From the NCBI GenBank assembly GCA_001972305.1, contig BDDD01000124.1, positions 378,775-442,774 of the forward strand: a stretch of 64,000 bases of DNA, written 5' to 3'. The stretch is from Cephalotus follicularis. Lineage: Eukaryota > Streptophyta > Magnoliopsida > Oxalidales > Cephalotaceae. Positions within the stretch are counted from its first letter, which is position 1. Every line of letters begins with the position of its first letter. Shown piece by piece: positions 46,582 through 58,146 of this stretch. Under the pieces are notes generated by a model that was not told where the DNA came from, ran no database searches, and saw only the letters and a list, made by a program, of their open reading frames with translations. Made by a program: the position numbers and the translations under genes.

Positions 46582-48304
46582 TTCCTCTACCTTTTTTTTT
46601 TGCTGTAGAGTAGCCAAGAGTATATCTTGTGTATAGAAAGTAAGCTTTTGTTGTTCTTTTGTTGATCAGAGGATGTTTTGGTCAGAGGGTGAACTTGTTA
46701 TGTAATGACACTTTTAAGAAAGTATTTGATGTTTTAAGCCAGTGAAGTGGTTTTAGTTTCTGTTTTGATGAATGTTTGATTTTGTGAGTTCTATGTTTTA
46801 AGGTTCACCCAAGGAGCTAGGGAGTCCTCAGATAGCATAGCAAAGGATGGAAAAAGTAGATGTTTTGAGCAAAGGGTTTTACCCTAGGAGACCGGTAGTC
46901 CTCGGATGAGGAGATAAGGCTTTTGCGCGAGTATAGACTCTAAGAAAGAGTCCTCGGAAATAGGTCAGAGGAGACAAGAAAGCCAGAGGTCTGAGGACGA
47001 CTTGATGTTGAGACACCACAGTGTTTTAAGTTAAGCTGTGTGTTTGAGGCATGGTTTAGTTAATGACAAAAAGTGTAGAGGAGGAAGCCCATGGATGAGG
47101 TGTGTCCTCGGGCATTTAGCAGACTTGAAGTTAAGTGATCTTGTGAGGAGCACGTGGGTGTTCTCCTCGGGCATAAGTGATGCAGCACGTTTTGGAGCTT
47201 TGGTTAAACAGTGCTGGGGACACAAGTAGGAGAGGAGTTGGATCTTCTACCCCTTTGGGTCCTCTGTCCTGGTTGCCCTGTTAGCTGTGAGCCCAACCCA
47301 GGCTTGTCGTTTGGCCTTGTGTAGCAGGTCAGAGGATCGACCCTTTGTAGTTTTAACATAGTTTGTAGAGTAGGGTTGTTGGCAGGAGCACCATCCTCGG
47401 CCAGGGCTCATCCTCGGTAGCCTTAGCGGGAACGGGTCATGTCAAATTTGTCCAGGAATCCAGTCGACGCTTTGATGCATCCAATTGACGTTTAAGGTTA
47501 ACCGTCGATGCTTTAAATGATACTGTCGACACTTTCATCACAACATATGATACCAAACGTGCAACACAACGTACCATGCAAAATATTATACTCCACAACA
47601 CACCACACTTAGAGCAAGTACATTTTCATAAACAATAACTTAAATGAAAATTTTCTGGTCATTACAGAAGTAGGTGCACAACATCTGAGCCAGGAGATGG
47701 CGATGGGCTTAGAGCGTACTGTGGATTGACTGGTCCTTTGTGACACTATTGGTTGATTGTATGGTTGTAGCCACTTGGCTTGGTTGCTTACCTATTGGCA
47801 TATATACATATATGTATTGCTATATATTATATGCATTGCATCACGATGCATTCATTTCATGACATTTGCTATCCCTGGCCCCAAAGCACATTTATATTTT
47901 CTCTACGTAGCCAGTGGATTCGGCTAACCCTATTAATTTTAGATTGATGCAGTGGAGGATCGACATCGTCGAGCTTGGGGAAATGAAGAGAAGTTTATGT
48001 TGTATTTCTTTAAGGAAATGTCAGTTCGTATATTGTGTAACGGATTACGTAGTGTCAAAAATTGTTAAGAATGGATTAATGTATTAACTGAATTAGTTCA
48101 TGCTCCATTTTGAGGGCAGTTAACAATGATGATGTTATATTGTTGTAACATGTAGTATGGGATGTGTAATATCCCATTCCGTTGCCTAAATGTTTAATGT
48201 CATATGTTACATTTTTTCGGATGCTATATGTTTTTTACAGTTGGACCGTTTGATTTTGTTTTTGAAAACTCTTTTATTCCATTTTGCGTTCCAGGGCATT
48301 AAGT

Positions 48305-48440
48305 GTCCGCACCATTGTTTTAACCGTAGACGCCTTGGCACAAATATGTAAAGCGTTGACGCCTTGTTTTTACCATCGACGCTTTAGTTAAAATGAGTTA
48401 AGCGTTGATACTTATTCTAAACCGACGACGCTTTAGTCGT
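48305..48440 (+). repeat. Box cluster 1 in LTR U
   Basis: Decayed boxes CCGTAGACGCC, AGCGTTGACGCC, CCATCGACGCTTT, AGCGTTGATACTT and CCGACGACGCTTT at 48325-48435, 140-270 bp after the LTR start. Confidence 0.7.
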
Positions 48441-49039
48441 TTTCCTTATGTGTGCTTGGTCGGTGTGGACAGTGGCTGAGTTTAGAAAGGAGAATTCTTG
48501 CCATAATTCGTTTATCCATTTTTGCTTGTTTGATTGTCGCGTTATCTGCATATAAGGTAAGTTGCAATCAACACATTTTGTCATTTAAAAATACACGCTC
48601 TTCATCCTTTTAAATGCCATCACCTGCACATTTTACAAACTAGAAACAACAATTTCTTTCCACTGTTCTTCCCGTTGTTTTCCCATCATCGTAAGGTATG
48701 ACATGCTACTGATTTCATCATTGTCGAATATTACTTTTTTTACTGTGTATTAAGCTATTAGATTGATCAACACTATGTTGTTAATCCATGGAAACTTTTT
48801 TAATAACATAGTTGAGGAACCATGTTTTGAAAAGTTTCCTTTGCCATGTTCTACCTGTAATCCAATTGTTTATGCACTTGAAATGTCACACTGATATTTT
48901 CTAATATAAAGGTCATGTTTTAGAACCTACATGTTACTGTTTTATGGATTTATGTCTAAGAAAAACTGGATGTTTGCAACTGTTTTATCATCCTGCATGT
49001 CTTAAGTGTCAACTATTTTTCGTTCTTGTTGACACTTAT

Positions 49040-49205
49040 GTCATAACCGTCTACGATTTAGTTTGAGCATCGACGCTTTTGTCGTGTATTTCATGGTTTC
49101 TTCGACGCTTTGTCCTGTGCTTTAGTTGACGCTTTGTTCTTAAACATCAACACTATGTCTTAGGCGTCAACGCTTTTGTCCAGAACGTCGACGCTTTCGT
49201 CTGGC
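49040..49205 (+). repeat. Box cluster 2 in LTR U
   Basis: Boxes such as GCATCGACGCTTTTGTC, GCGTCAACGCTTTTGTC and ACGTCGACGCTTTCGTC spaced about 25-30 bp apart, each followed by TTTGTC-like text. This is the most regular of the clusters, and TTTGTC is not part of the boxes in other LTRs. Confidence 0.75.
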
Positions 49206-50223
49206 AGTTTGCTGTTAGTATCTTTTATGTTTTGATAATGAATTGGCTGGTATGTTTAGGGTTTCAAAGCATCTGTTGTGACGATTAGGGTGATTCTGTA
49301 CGTGATTTTGGTTCGTTATTGTGTTTGTTTTGATTTGAATGGCCAAGGTACGGATTTTTCGTTCTTGGATTTTTTTCCTTCAGTTTCATTGAAATGAATT
49401 CAATGCTGTTTTCAATACGGATTTATTTTTCGTTCTCGGATATCTCTATCGGTTTTATTTTAGATGAATAAAATGCAGATTCTGTTATTGTCAACTCTTT
49501 TAATTAATTGTGGAATAAAATGCAGATTATGTTTTGATAATGAAATGCCGTTTATGATTTGAATTGTTTTAAAAGTAAAACAATATTTTGGAATAACGAC
49601 ATACATAGTTATACCTACCTATGGGGTCTCATAGGCATCTTCTTTTGCACGGAGGACATGACACCGTCCGTGGCGGTGTGATCAGTCTACAGCGTCTCTC
49701 ACTGTTTTGATATCCTATGAATAGGATTATGGATCCAATTTTTGGTCACCTGAGTGTGATATTTCGGATAGAGGCGTATGCGTCGGCCCTAGGAAATTAT
49801 TTTCGGATTCGGATATGGGAATTGATTGTGTAGTGACGTACACGTCGTTCGGTCGAGCATGTGGGCGTCGCAAACCCCTTGCATATTTTATATATATATA
49901 CACACTCGGATTATCTGTAAGGAATTATGAATCTGATAAAATTATGATATTCAGAAATGTATGAAGTTATTCAATTATGAATTCGGATATTATGAGATTT
50001 TATAACTATTTTATGAATATTCTATTTACTTTATGAGGGAGTATTTAAATAATGTATTGCATGAAATTTCTAATTTTAAAGTTCAGATATTTGTTTATCT
50101 TTTAAATTAATGTTTATCATTTTAATTCCTATATCCGTACTGAGGTTTGCTCAACCGCGTTTTTCTTTTCCATACGGCAAGTTATCAGGAGCATCAGAGA
50201 AATGTGTGATGAGAGATGTCAAC

Positions 50224-52766
50224 TGTGACGACCCAAGTCCATTTTGGGCATTGGACTTTTGTTTTGGGCCTTGGAAAATTTTCTTTTCTTTGATGTTGGG
50301 CCTTAAGGTTTGGGCTGGTTGGATTTTGGTTTTCCTGATGCCTTATACTTTTTGGCGGGATGGCGTTAGAGTGTGCATGTGCGTGTGGCAGGTTGTGTAA
50401 GGGATTTGCAGTTAACCGTCTTGTCAAGCACACAACATTCATGTCAAGGCAGTTGAAGGAGCCGTTGTTGGTGCTAGAAGAAGTGATAGTTGAGAGAAGT
50501 GTGTAAGTTCTCCATGTTTTTTTTCTACTTTCCTTCTGAAGTTTCCTTTGGCAAAGATGAGTTTTGCTTCAAGATCTTGGATCTTGAGTTCGTCGAGGTG
50601 AGATATTTTTTATTAGAGTTCTTTCCTCTGTTAGTTTGGCTATGTGCATGCTAAACCTCGCATTCGCAGTGGAGTCAGAGATGGCAGTGGTGATCGTGAT
50701 GGTCTATGGTGGATTCTTGAGCAATATGCATGGTCAGGATGACTGTCTGAGGAGATGATCATGCATCTAGGCTTCATGCATGTTTTGCTCTGTCTTTGCT
50801 ACAGACTGTGCTAAGTCTGTATTTGTTGTTTCTTGTAGCCGAGGAGCCGAGCATTGATTCTGAGCTATAGGAAGCGGTGCGGAGGATTATGGTTAAGTGG
50901 TGAGTGGGACATTCCTTTCTTTTACCTTGAACAATTGAGAGTCTAAACTTATTTGTGTCATCTAAATATTTCCTTTCCATGGTGTCTTATTTCTGGGAGT
51001 TGTTCTTCCTGTGGTTGTGATATATATTATAGTTGATAGATTTCCGAGCTGTTGAGCTTGATGTTTGGGATATGTTTTCCCCTGTTATTATATATGTCAT
51101 AACTCGTTGATACCATGTATTGTTGAATTTTGGATACTGGGTACTGTGAAATGGTAATGACTAAGCACGACATGGTGAGGGTGAGTAAGCGTGGATTCCC
51201 CTCTTATAACTACCGTGTCATTGGTCTATGATGCACTGTAAGTGTGGCTGCTATGTCTCTCAGGGACTGGGTTCGACACTGATCCATCGACACCTCTGAT
51301 GGAAGACCAAGACTTGTGGCTATTTGTACCGGTTTATGAAAGGTGGTGCACATATGTAAGCCTGTGATCTTCATCTCCAAGTTTGTGGTGGACTGTGTGA
51401 GATTACTGCCATGAAATTCAGCGCCAGCAGATGTATTGGATTTTGCTGAGGTGATTTGGGTAAGGTGACAGGTACCAGTATTCCTCTGATCAATTTCATC
51501 CCTGGAGTCCTTGATCCTTTTGTTGGGTCCTCAGGATATTTGTTTTGGACACTTACTTTATTGTCTCTCATCTTCATATTTTCAACATTATTGATGTAAT
51601 ATATACCTTTTGCTATTTATACTCCAAGTAGTATGTTGATTTTCTTGTTGAGCATCCTCGGTGGCCCTGTTGGGGCATAGCCCTTTGTTCTCAGCGTCTT
51701 GTGTTATCTGGCGCCTAAGGAATGCTTTCTTTTCCCATCTCAATAGTCTTTGGACTAACCCCCTCCCCGGTTGTTTTGCAGTTGAGGAAACAGGTGCAGT
51801 TTCCTTTTCGTCGAACCACATTTAAGGACTTTTGTGAGGTAGACTGTGGAGCAGGCACCTCCCCTGACCTTCTGGGATAGTTCCTCCTTCATGCATTGGG
51901 GACATTATTTTGGGTAGCTTTGTATGTTTTTGTAAACATCTCATGTATAGACTTTCGATGGATATTGTTGTATAATCATTTTTATGATTTACGGAATGAT
52001 ATGATTCTTATCAGCTTTTATATCCTTGGTGATGCTTGGGGTATAAGTGCTATTGACCTTGTTCCGAGCTCCTGAGCTGAGGTAAGGGTGAGTGTTGATA
52101 TTGAGGATTGTGGTCGGGTGTTGGATCAACCTTAGGATAAACCTTGGGGGCGGCAGGCTTCCTCGGTCGATAGTCAGACCATCTCGGTCATTGTCCAAGC
52201 ATTCTTCGGTCCTAGGGAGGTAAATGTCAAACCACTAGGTTAGTGGTAGTCCTCGGATGTGAGGGGTGCATGGTACCTTGTTGCCACGAGTGTCTTTGGA
52301 CGTTGGTGAGTCCCCGGACATTCCTGTGTTCCTGGACGTTGGTGAGTCCTAGGACTTTAGGCGTGTCCCTGGGCTTGGCGTGTCCTCGAGCATTCTTTTG
52401 TATTTGGGATCCACGGACGTTTTGTTCATGTTGAGGCCTGCGTGCTTGGGAGTTTTGTTTACCGAGGTGAGGAACATGGTCTTGGGTTCCTCGGGTTTAT
52501 AGAAGACCTTGGTGTTTTATGCGAGAACGTGTAGAGTGTGTGTAGGGCTCCTCGGGCTTAAGTGAAACGATGAGTTTTGGATCCCAGGTAGTTCATTATG
52601 TCCCCTGCCCTTTTCCTTTATCCCTCGTCGAGCCTTTGTGTTTTAGACCCCTGGCATTAGCTTCGGTTGGTCTTGTCATGTAATTTTTGTGTTTGGAGGG
52701 TTGTTGGTAGGTGTGCCATCCACGACAGGGCTCCTCTCCCTTGTGGTATGGGAACGGGTCCTGTTA
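50224..52766 (+). mobile_element. 5' LTR of S (V family)
   Basis: TGTGACGACCCAAG to GGGAACGGGTCCTGTTA (final CA changed to TA), 2543 bp. The left flank is TCAAC. The ending matches V, and the next bases form the primer site. No box cluster is present, as in V and Q. ORFs in it are short and unsupported. Confidence 0.85.
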
Positions 52767-52768
52767 GC

Positions 52769-52783
52769 TTTGTATTAGAGAGC
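52769..52783 (+). other. Degraded primer-binding site of S
   Basis: TTTGTATTAGAGAGC, followed by ATGGTTTAG, resembles the initiator Met tRNA complement with a small indel and a C-to-T change. Confidence 0.65.
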
Positions 52784-52952
52784 ATGGTTTAGTGGTGTGT
52801 AAGGTGGGGTGAAGCCCATGTGTAGGTGATAGTTTGGTTGTTTGTGAAGAATTATTGGAAGAGTGTGTTTCCTTGGTATTCTTGGGTTTTATGGGTTGTG
52901 CATTGCATGCATCTCATATAGAGCTTATTGCTTAGTAATCCCCTAACCTTGC

Positions 52953-54230
52953 ATGAGAAGGATGGTAGTGCCTCATGGTCAACCAAGTGGACGTGGTCAT
53001 GCTGGATGTCATGGTTGGGGTAGAGGTAGAGTGGCCTCTCCACCATGCATGGAACCTGAAGTTCATGTCGAGCCAAGAGTGGAAGGGCAAGAAGCTCAGC
53101 CGGCAGTGGCGGCTGATGCTCTGGCAGCGCAGTCTGCTGCGTATGTTCCTCCTCCAGGTGGTGTGGACAGTTAGTCGGATATGATGCAAACGTTTTTTAT
53201 GATGGCTCAAGCATTGCGAGTTGCTAGGCCTCAGGCCTTACTGGTTGAATGTATGACGCGTTTGGGCGCTATGACCTTTGAAGGAACGGCCGACCCGGCA
53301 GATGCAGAGCCATGGTTAAGCTGAATCGAAGAGATCTTTGAACAGATCGGGATCACAGATGATTCGCTAGTCAGGCTTGGTTCTTTCTTGTTGCAGAGGA
53401 ATGCTCGTCGTTGGTTGGATGCTGTCAAGGCGAGGCATGCCGACGTAGTAGCGATCTCTTGGGATATCTTTCGATGGGAGTTTCGATAGTATTTCTATCC
53501 TCCTACGTATGTGCAGGAGAGGAGGAGGGAGTTCCTCCATCTACCACAAGGCAACATGTCAGTTGCGGAGTATGAGTATCGCTTCGTGGAGTTAACCCAT
53601 TTTGCTCCAGTGCTTGTTGCAGACCAGGAAGAAAGGTGTCAGAAGTTCATGGAAAGGTTAATACTCGAGGTTAGGCATTCAGCTGCTCTCATCACGTGGA
53701 TAGTCTTTGGTGACTTGGTGGTGGCAGCCAAGCGTGTTGAGCAAAGTATTGCAGACCAGAGGGCTAGGCAAGACAGAGGTCAAAAGCGAGTTGCTACTCA
53801 GGCCGAGCAAGGTGAGAGTGCTTCTAAGAGTCATGGAAGGCGAAGGAATAGATCCTCTAGAAGGTCTGGTGGTGGAGGATACCGTTCACTGAATAGGACG
53901 GATGGTTAGGGAACGTTTTCCCCACAGCCTGCCTTTTCTCCAGCTGCCAGTTGTGCGCAGCATGGCGCAGCAGCTTCTTCGCAACGACCGAGATGCCAAC
54001 GGTGTAGGCAGTTCCATTTTGGGAATTGCAAGTCTGATTCCAGAGCATGTTTCTTGTGTGGACAACCTGGGCATTTCGTGAGGAATTATCCTCAAGCTCA
54101 GTAGCTATCAAAAGCGCCTGGACCAGTTGCTCCTCCTTGGCAAAAGGCAAGCAGAGGATCAGGACAGCTAGGACAGCAATCTGCAGGGCTGAGGACAGGG
54201 TCAACAGCTTCTCAGGCAGTTACCTCCAGA
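52953..54230 (+). pseudogene. gag: Chromovirus Gag (S)
   Basis: ATG at 52953, 170 bp after the primer site, opens MRRMVVPHGQPSGRGHAGCH. One frame continues with FFMMAQALRVARPQALLVE, FEGTADPADAEPWLS, IEEIFEQIGITDDSL (capsid), NMSVAEYEYRFVELTHFAPV, FMERLILEVRHSAALITW, a basic region, and two zinc knuckles near 53995-54095 (CQRCRQFHFGNC, CFLCGQPGHFVRNY; last Cys changed). Stops at 53172, 53322, 53487, 53907 and 54102 are all explained by C-to-T or G-to-A change of CAG or TGG codons. Otherwise no frameshift is evident. Confidence 0.92.
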
Positions 54231-54284
54231 GCGGGTAGCAGCAAGCCGCCAAGAAGACCTGTCGCAACTGCGAGAGTCTGTGCC

Positions 54285-54537
54285 ATGAAAAGAGATGATG
54301 CCCTTGCAGCTCCAGACGTGGCTATAGGTATGGTTGTTATCCTTGGCAGAGATGCCACAGTTTTGTTTGATACTAGAGCCGCTTTATCTTTTGTTGCTCA
54401 TGCATTTTGCATTCATGCGGATAAGGAGTTCTGTCCGTTGGAAGCAGAGGTGGTGGTCTCAGTTCCAACAGGGTAGACCTATCATGTAGGTCGGGTGCTC
54501 AAGGCTTGTGATGTTCTGATTGGTGGGCAGAGCTTCC
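54285..54537 (+). pseudogene. Protease, first part (S)
   Basis: MKRDDALAAPDVAIGMVVIL leads to ATVLFDTRAALSFVAHAF near 54355-54405: the aspartic protease active site with Arg (AGA) where Gly is normally required, so it would be inactive even without the stop at 54474. The frame reaches LIGGQSF and is cut by LTR R; it resumes at 56786. Confidence 0.88.
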
Positions 54538-56785
54538 TGTTGGAAACGATAGAACGTCTCCGGAGCCAAAAACAGACTTAGGAGTATAGGGTGCAAAACA
54601 AAAATTTTTAATAACAAAATGCAGCGGAATAAACACCCTAAACCAAACATAATAAGTCCATTCAACAAATGCTCAACACACAAGAATCACCACATCATCA
54701 CAAGAGTTGAATTGGTGTAACCAATGCATACAATGGTGACACACAAGCAAGGCAAGACAAGACCACCAAGAAAAGGAAGTCATAGAGTTTATACCTTCCG
54801 CTAGTGGCTCCTTCTTTCTCTACCGCTACAAGCTTAGGAAGACACCACACAAGTTGCACCCAAAGTCCCTGGTATAGCAGTTGCTCTATCCAGGAAAGAC
54901 AGAACAATATTTCCTCACTCTATCTATTTAAGCTTAGGAAGAGTAAATTGAGATTGACAATAGAAGCCAAAACCAATCCACCCTAGATAAGCAAAATGCT
55001 TGGTATATAATCTGAGAAGGGATTCTCTCTATCTTATGCAAAGAGGATATTCCCCTATTGTCCAGAAGTTCTTCACCTTAAGAAAAACCCCGTTCATTTT
55101 TCTTTTTATTCCAGCCCCTTTCTTTCTCTCTCTCTCTCTCTCCTCACATCCACTACTCCACTAATGAAGATCATGCTCCTATCTCTTAGGAATCATGAAA
55201 ACATGATTCCCACGTTTATCCATCATGCTAGGATAGGAGAAAATGGCTGGAGAGGAAGAGAAAATGTGCCCTACTATGTGTGCCCATACACTAGTTTGCA
55301 TGTCGCGCACAAAGCGTCGACTTCTTCGAAGAAAGCGTCGACGCCTATACAATAATACACTAAACATCGACGTCTTTCTAAAAAAACATAGATGCCTATA
55401 CATGCGATAAGTGTCGACGCTTCCCAGAAGGTGTCGACGCTTAGACTACTGTAATGCGGCGACGCTTTCCTAGAAGGCGTCGATGTTTTGAGTGGCTGGT
55501 CAAGAAAAATCAGTATAAGTCCAACTTATATTATCCCTTCTAATATTGATTAAGTGAGATCAGGCAAATGTGTTACCACAAGGTGCAAAATCCACTTAAC
55601 TGATATTTGATAAAATTATACGAAGCCTTAATATGTCTAACATATTAAAGGACTAATCATTATTGGGTAGGGACCCTATAAAATCTTGGTTAAAATCAGA
55701 GGTGTTCATAAATTACCGAAATACCCCTATGGTTCGGTTTAGCCATTCTAAATGGTCAGAGACCAATTTAAATACTCTTAGAATAATATCTAATATTATC
55801 CATATGGAAAAATTAATCTAATTAATTTTTCCCATAACTTATTACACACCACTTTAACCTAAGATTTTCTAAGTCGTCGGTTCATGTGTACTATAATCCC
55901 TTGTCATACATGGCCCCGATTGAGGTCTTAGTTAAGGATACGTGTCAACGCTAGATAATACCTCAATACCTAAAATATCTTATTATTACTGGGACCTTTG
56001 GCAGATTCTCCGGAAATCTAATTCCCAATCTACCTCAACCTTGGCAAAGGATTTCATAAGTCTAAAGTACAATCAGACCATAATAGGGTCAATCACCTTC
56101 GCTCAGGTGTGACAATCCCTTATTGCGCACTCGCTTATATTCGTAAAGATTCGATAAGACCCAAAGACCACCTGATTGCCAGCCCTGTGTAACAACTGGG
56201 TAAGGTGGAGATCAAAGCATAACTGTCTCCATACAATATAGAGCAGTCGCTCAGGTCTAAGGAACAGACGAGTTCGATAACTCGCTAAGTGACTAACACT
56301 TATACACAACTGCAACGAGTAGGAGTCATTACTGACACGAGAATAACGACTCTCCAAACACTGTCTCCTACACGAGACCAGTTCAGTGTACACACTCCCA
56401 GCGTGCACCCCGTATTTTCCCTAGTGTCGAACACAGATGGTAGTGAGAGAATCCATCCTCCAATTCCATGAGCAAGCAACATACGCGCAAGTCTATCCGG
56501 TTCACTAATGCCCACAAAGTGAACCTATGACTTGGAACTAATTTGACATAAGGAATAAGGTAACCAATCTCACAACCTCCATGCTAGGGATCCAACCTTA
56601 TGTCAGGGCATCACAAGCGTAAGTAGGCAAATAAAAAACTACTTCAATTAAGTGATAAAACACAAGTGATATTGCCATAACAAATTAGCACATGTCATAT
56701 ATAAAAGGAATAAGATTGTTTATATACAAGGATAGATATAATACGACAGCCCATCCAATGGTTTTTTGGGCCACTACATCTAACA
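54538..56785 (-). mobile_element. R: Copia-type solo LTR inside the S protease
   Basis: On the minus strand it starts TGTTAGATGTAG at 56785 and ends GTTTCCAACA at 54538; 2248 bp. Flanks CTTCC (54533-54537) and CTTCA (56786-56790) differ by one base, and removing the insert restores the protease frame. TATA-like TTGTATATAAAC lies near 56715 (minus). It shares phrases with 26800-27958 and 37440-38600. It has a box cluster at 55310-55500 and a (CT)n run near 55125. No gene. Confidence 0.9.
55310..55500 (-). repeat. GTCGACGC box cluster in Copia LTR R
   Basis: Boxes AAAGCGTCGAC, GAAAGCGTCGACGCC, AACATCGACGTC, AAGTGTCGACGCTTCC, GGTGTCGACGCTTAG and GCGGCGACGCTTTCC spaced about 20-30 bp. This places the box type in a Copia LTR as well as in gypsy LTRs. 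Confidence 0.85.
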
Positions 56786-57020
56786 CTTCACACCCGACCT
56801 TATTCCTTTCGCCATCAAGGATTTTGATGCCATCCTAGGTACGGATTGGCTTGCAGCTCACAAGGCAGTGGTAGATTGTTCTCGGCGAGTTGTTTCTTTC
56901 CTTTTATCGGATGGATCTATTATGGAGTTCACATGCGAACAACATTTGGTGCCGATCAGGATGATCTCGGCTATGTCTGCAAGGAAGACCTTGAAGAAAG
57001 GTGGATAAAGTTTCTTGGCT
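56786..57020 (+). pseudogene. Protease end and linker (S)
   Basis: The frame resumes with IPFAIKDFDAILGTDWLAAH, KAVVDCSRRVVSFLLSDGSI and EQHLVPIRMISAMSA, the usual chromovirus protease end and pro-RT linker. A stop follows near 57001. Confidence 0.85.
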
Positions 57021-57630
57021 CATGTGGTGGATACGAGGTTGTCTGAGCAAGAGGTTGAAGGTATTCATGTAGTCTGTGATTTCTTGGATCTTTTTCCAGA
57101 TGAGTTACCGAGGTTGCCACCTGTCCGAGCAACATATTTTGTCATTGATTTGATCTCTGGTGCATTGTCTGTATCCCTTGCTCTGTATCGAATGGCACCG
57201 ATAGAGCTGAAGGAGTTGAAGGTGTAGTTAGAGGAACTGGTGAAGAAAGGGTTCGTCAAACCCAGTAGTTCTCCTTGGGTGCTGCAGTTTTATTTGTGAA
57301 GAAGAATGACAGTGCCTTATGGTTGTGCATCAACTATAGGTAGCTTAATAAGGTCACGATGAGAAACAAGTATCCATTGCCTCGGATTGATGACTTGTTT
57401 GACCAGTTAAAGGATGCTAGTGTGTTTTCGAAGATTGACCTTCGCTCAGGTTATCACCAGCTGAGGATAAGGGACCAGGATATTCCGAAGACAGCTTTTA
57501 GGACCCAAAATGGACATTTTGAGTTTTCAGTGATGCCTTTTGGTCTGACCAACGCGCCAGCAATTTTCATGGAGTTGATGAACCGAGTGTTTCAGCCTTA
57601 TCTTGACACCTTTGTGGTGATGTTCATAGA
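57015..57630 (+). pseudogene. RT: Reverse transcriptase N-terminal half (S)
   Basis: Linker EVEGIHVVCDFLDLFPDELP, RT start APIELKELKV and LEELVKKGFVKPSSSPWV, a frameshift near 57280-57355, then [39 protein letters not shown] and [20 protein letters not shown]. It ends at FVVMFID, inside the catalytic motif, where P is inserted. Stops at 57225 and near 57297. Confidence 0.92.
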
Positions 57631-57821
57631 TGTAGGAAGTCTAGAGGGGGGGGGGGGGGGGTGGGGGGGGGGTGAATAGACTTACAAAATTAAACTAGCA
57701 ATAATCCTATAAACAAATTAATCATAATCACTCAAATGCGGAAATTTAAAGAGTGTAGGGTTGAGAGAGTTGCAAACAAATATATAGTGGTTTGGCAAAC
57801 CGCCTACGTCCACTCCCCAAG

Positions 57822-58146
57822 GCCTCCCCTTCAGTATTTCACTTGTGTGCCCCAATCCGAGCTTGAAACTCCGACCGAGATTCAACGACTTTCACTCCAA
57901 CCAAGCGAATACAAGGTTTGATCCCTCCGAGCTATACAAGAGACAACCTCTCTTGTTTACAAGTAAATTTGAAAGTGTTTGAACCTCCCATTGAGTATTT
58001 CACTAGTGTGCCCCAATCCGGGCTTGAAACTCTGACTGAGCTTCAACGACTTTCGCTCCAACCAAGCGAATACAAGGTTTGCTCCCTCCGAGCTATACAA
58101 GAGACAACCTCTCTTGTTTACAAGTAAATTTGAAAGTGTTTGAATG
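57822..58146 (-). repeat. 161-bp tandem duplication in the P LTR
   Basis: AGTATTTCACTTGTGTGCCC at 57833 recurs at 57994, and the second copy follows to about 58146 with few differences. The ORFs across it (QSELETPTEIQRLSLQPSEY-like) reflect the repeat. Confidence 0.92.

Larger units (their letters stand above)
44456..47444 (+). mobile_element. V: solo LTR inside W
   Basis: TGTAATGCCCCGTAG to GGGTCATGTCA, flanked by AATTT on both sides (44451-44455 and 47445-47449). Net of the nested Athila LTR it is about 2552 bp, close to the 5' LTR of S (2543 bp), with the shared ending GGGAACGGGTC. It has CT-rich leader sequence near 44770 and a 137-bp tandem duplication. No gene. Confidence 0.92.
42694..47666 (-). 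mobile_element. W: solo LTR of the Z family (minus), with nested V
   Basis: TGTAACGCCCTCGATCC to GGTCATTACA, flanked by the perfect duplication GAAGT (42689-42693 and 47667-47671). Net length about 1979 bp. Its first 100 bp parallel N and the reverse complement of Z. A TATA-like ATATATATAGG is at 43934-43944. No gene. Confidence 0.93.
41177..48164 (+). mobile_element. T: LTR of a Z-like family, interrupted by W and cut by U
   Basis: It starts TGTAATGCCCAGAAATTTC after the flank GATGT. Pieces 41177-42693 and 47667-48164 are its own, about 2010 bp net, and it stops without a CA end at 48164 where U begins. It has a box cluster (41338-41495), a TATA-like ATAAAATACC near 41748, a GA-rich leader, a 21-bp repeat and AT-rich sequence. 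No gene supported. Confidence 0.75.
48165..50223 (+). mobile_element. U: LTR fragment cut by S
   Basis: It starts TGTAATATCCCATTCCG after GGATG, in the way of the other gypsy LTRs here, and runs to 50223 where S begins; no end is seen. It has two box clusters (48305-48440 and 49040-49205) and repeated GGATTTTTTTCCTTC/GGATATCTC phrases near 49365-49450. AT-rich towards the end. Identity as an LTR rests on the start, the clusters and the context only. No gene. Confidence 0.6.
50224..57630 (+). mobile_element. S: chromovirus with 5' LTR, gag, PR and RT; cut by P
   Basis: 5' LTR (50224-52766), primer site, gag, protease interrupted by solo LTR R, then linker and RT up to the catalytic motif, where P is inserted at 57630. 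RNase H, integrase and 3' LTR are expected beyond the window. Motifs place it among Tekay-like gypsy elements; its LTR belongs to the V family. Confidence 0.88.

Noticed and set aside
50110..50400. 96-codon ORF with Trp-rich text
   Set aside because: It spans the junction of U and the S LTR, so it cannot be an old gene.
57736..58127. Two similar ORFs of 61 and 69 codons
   Set aside because: They are the two copies of the 161-bp tandem duplication in the P LTR.
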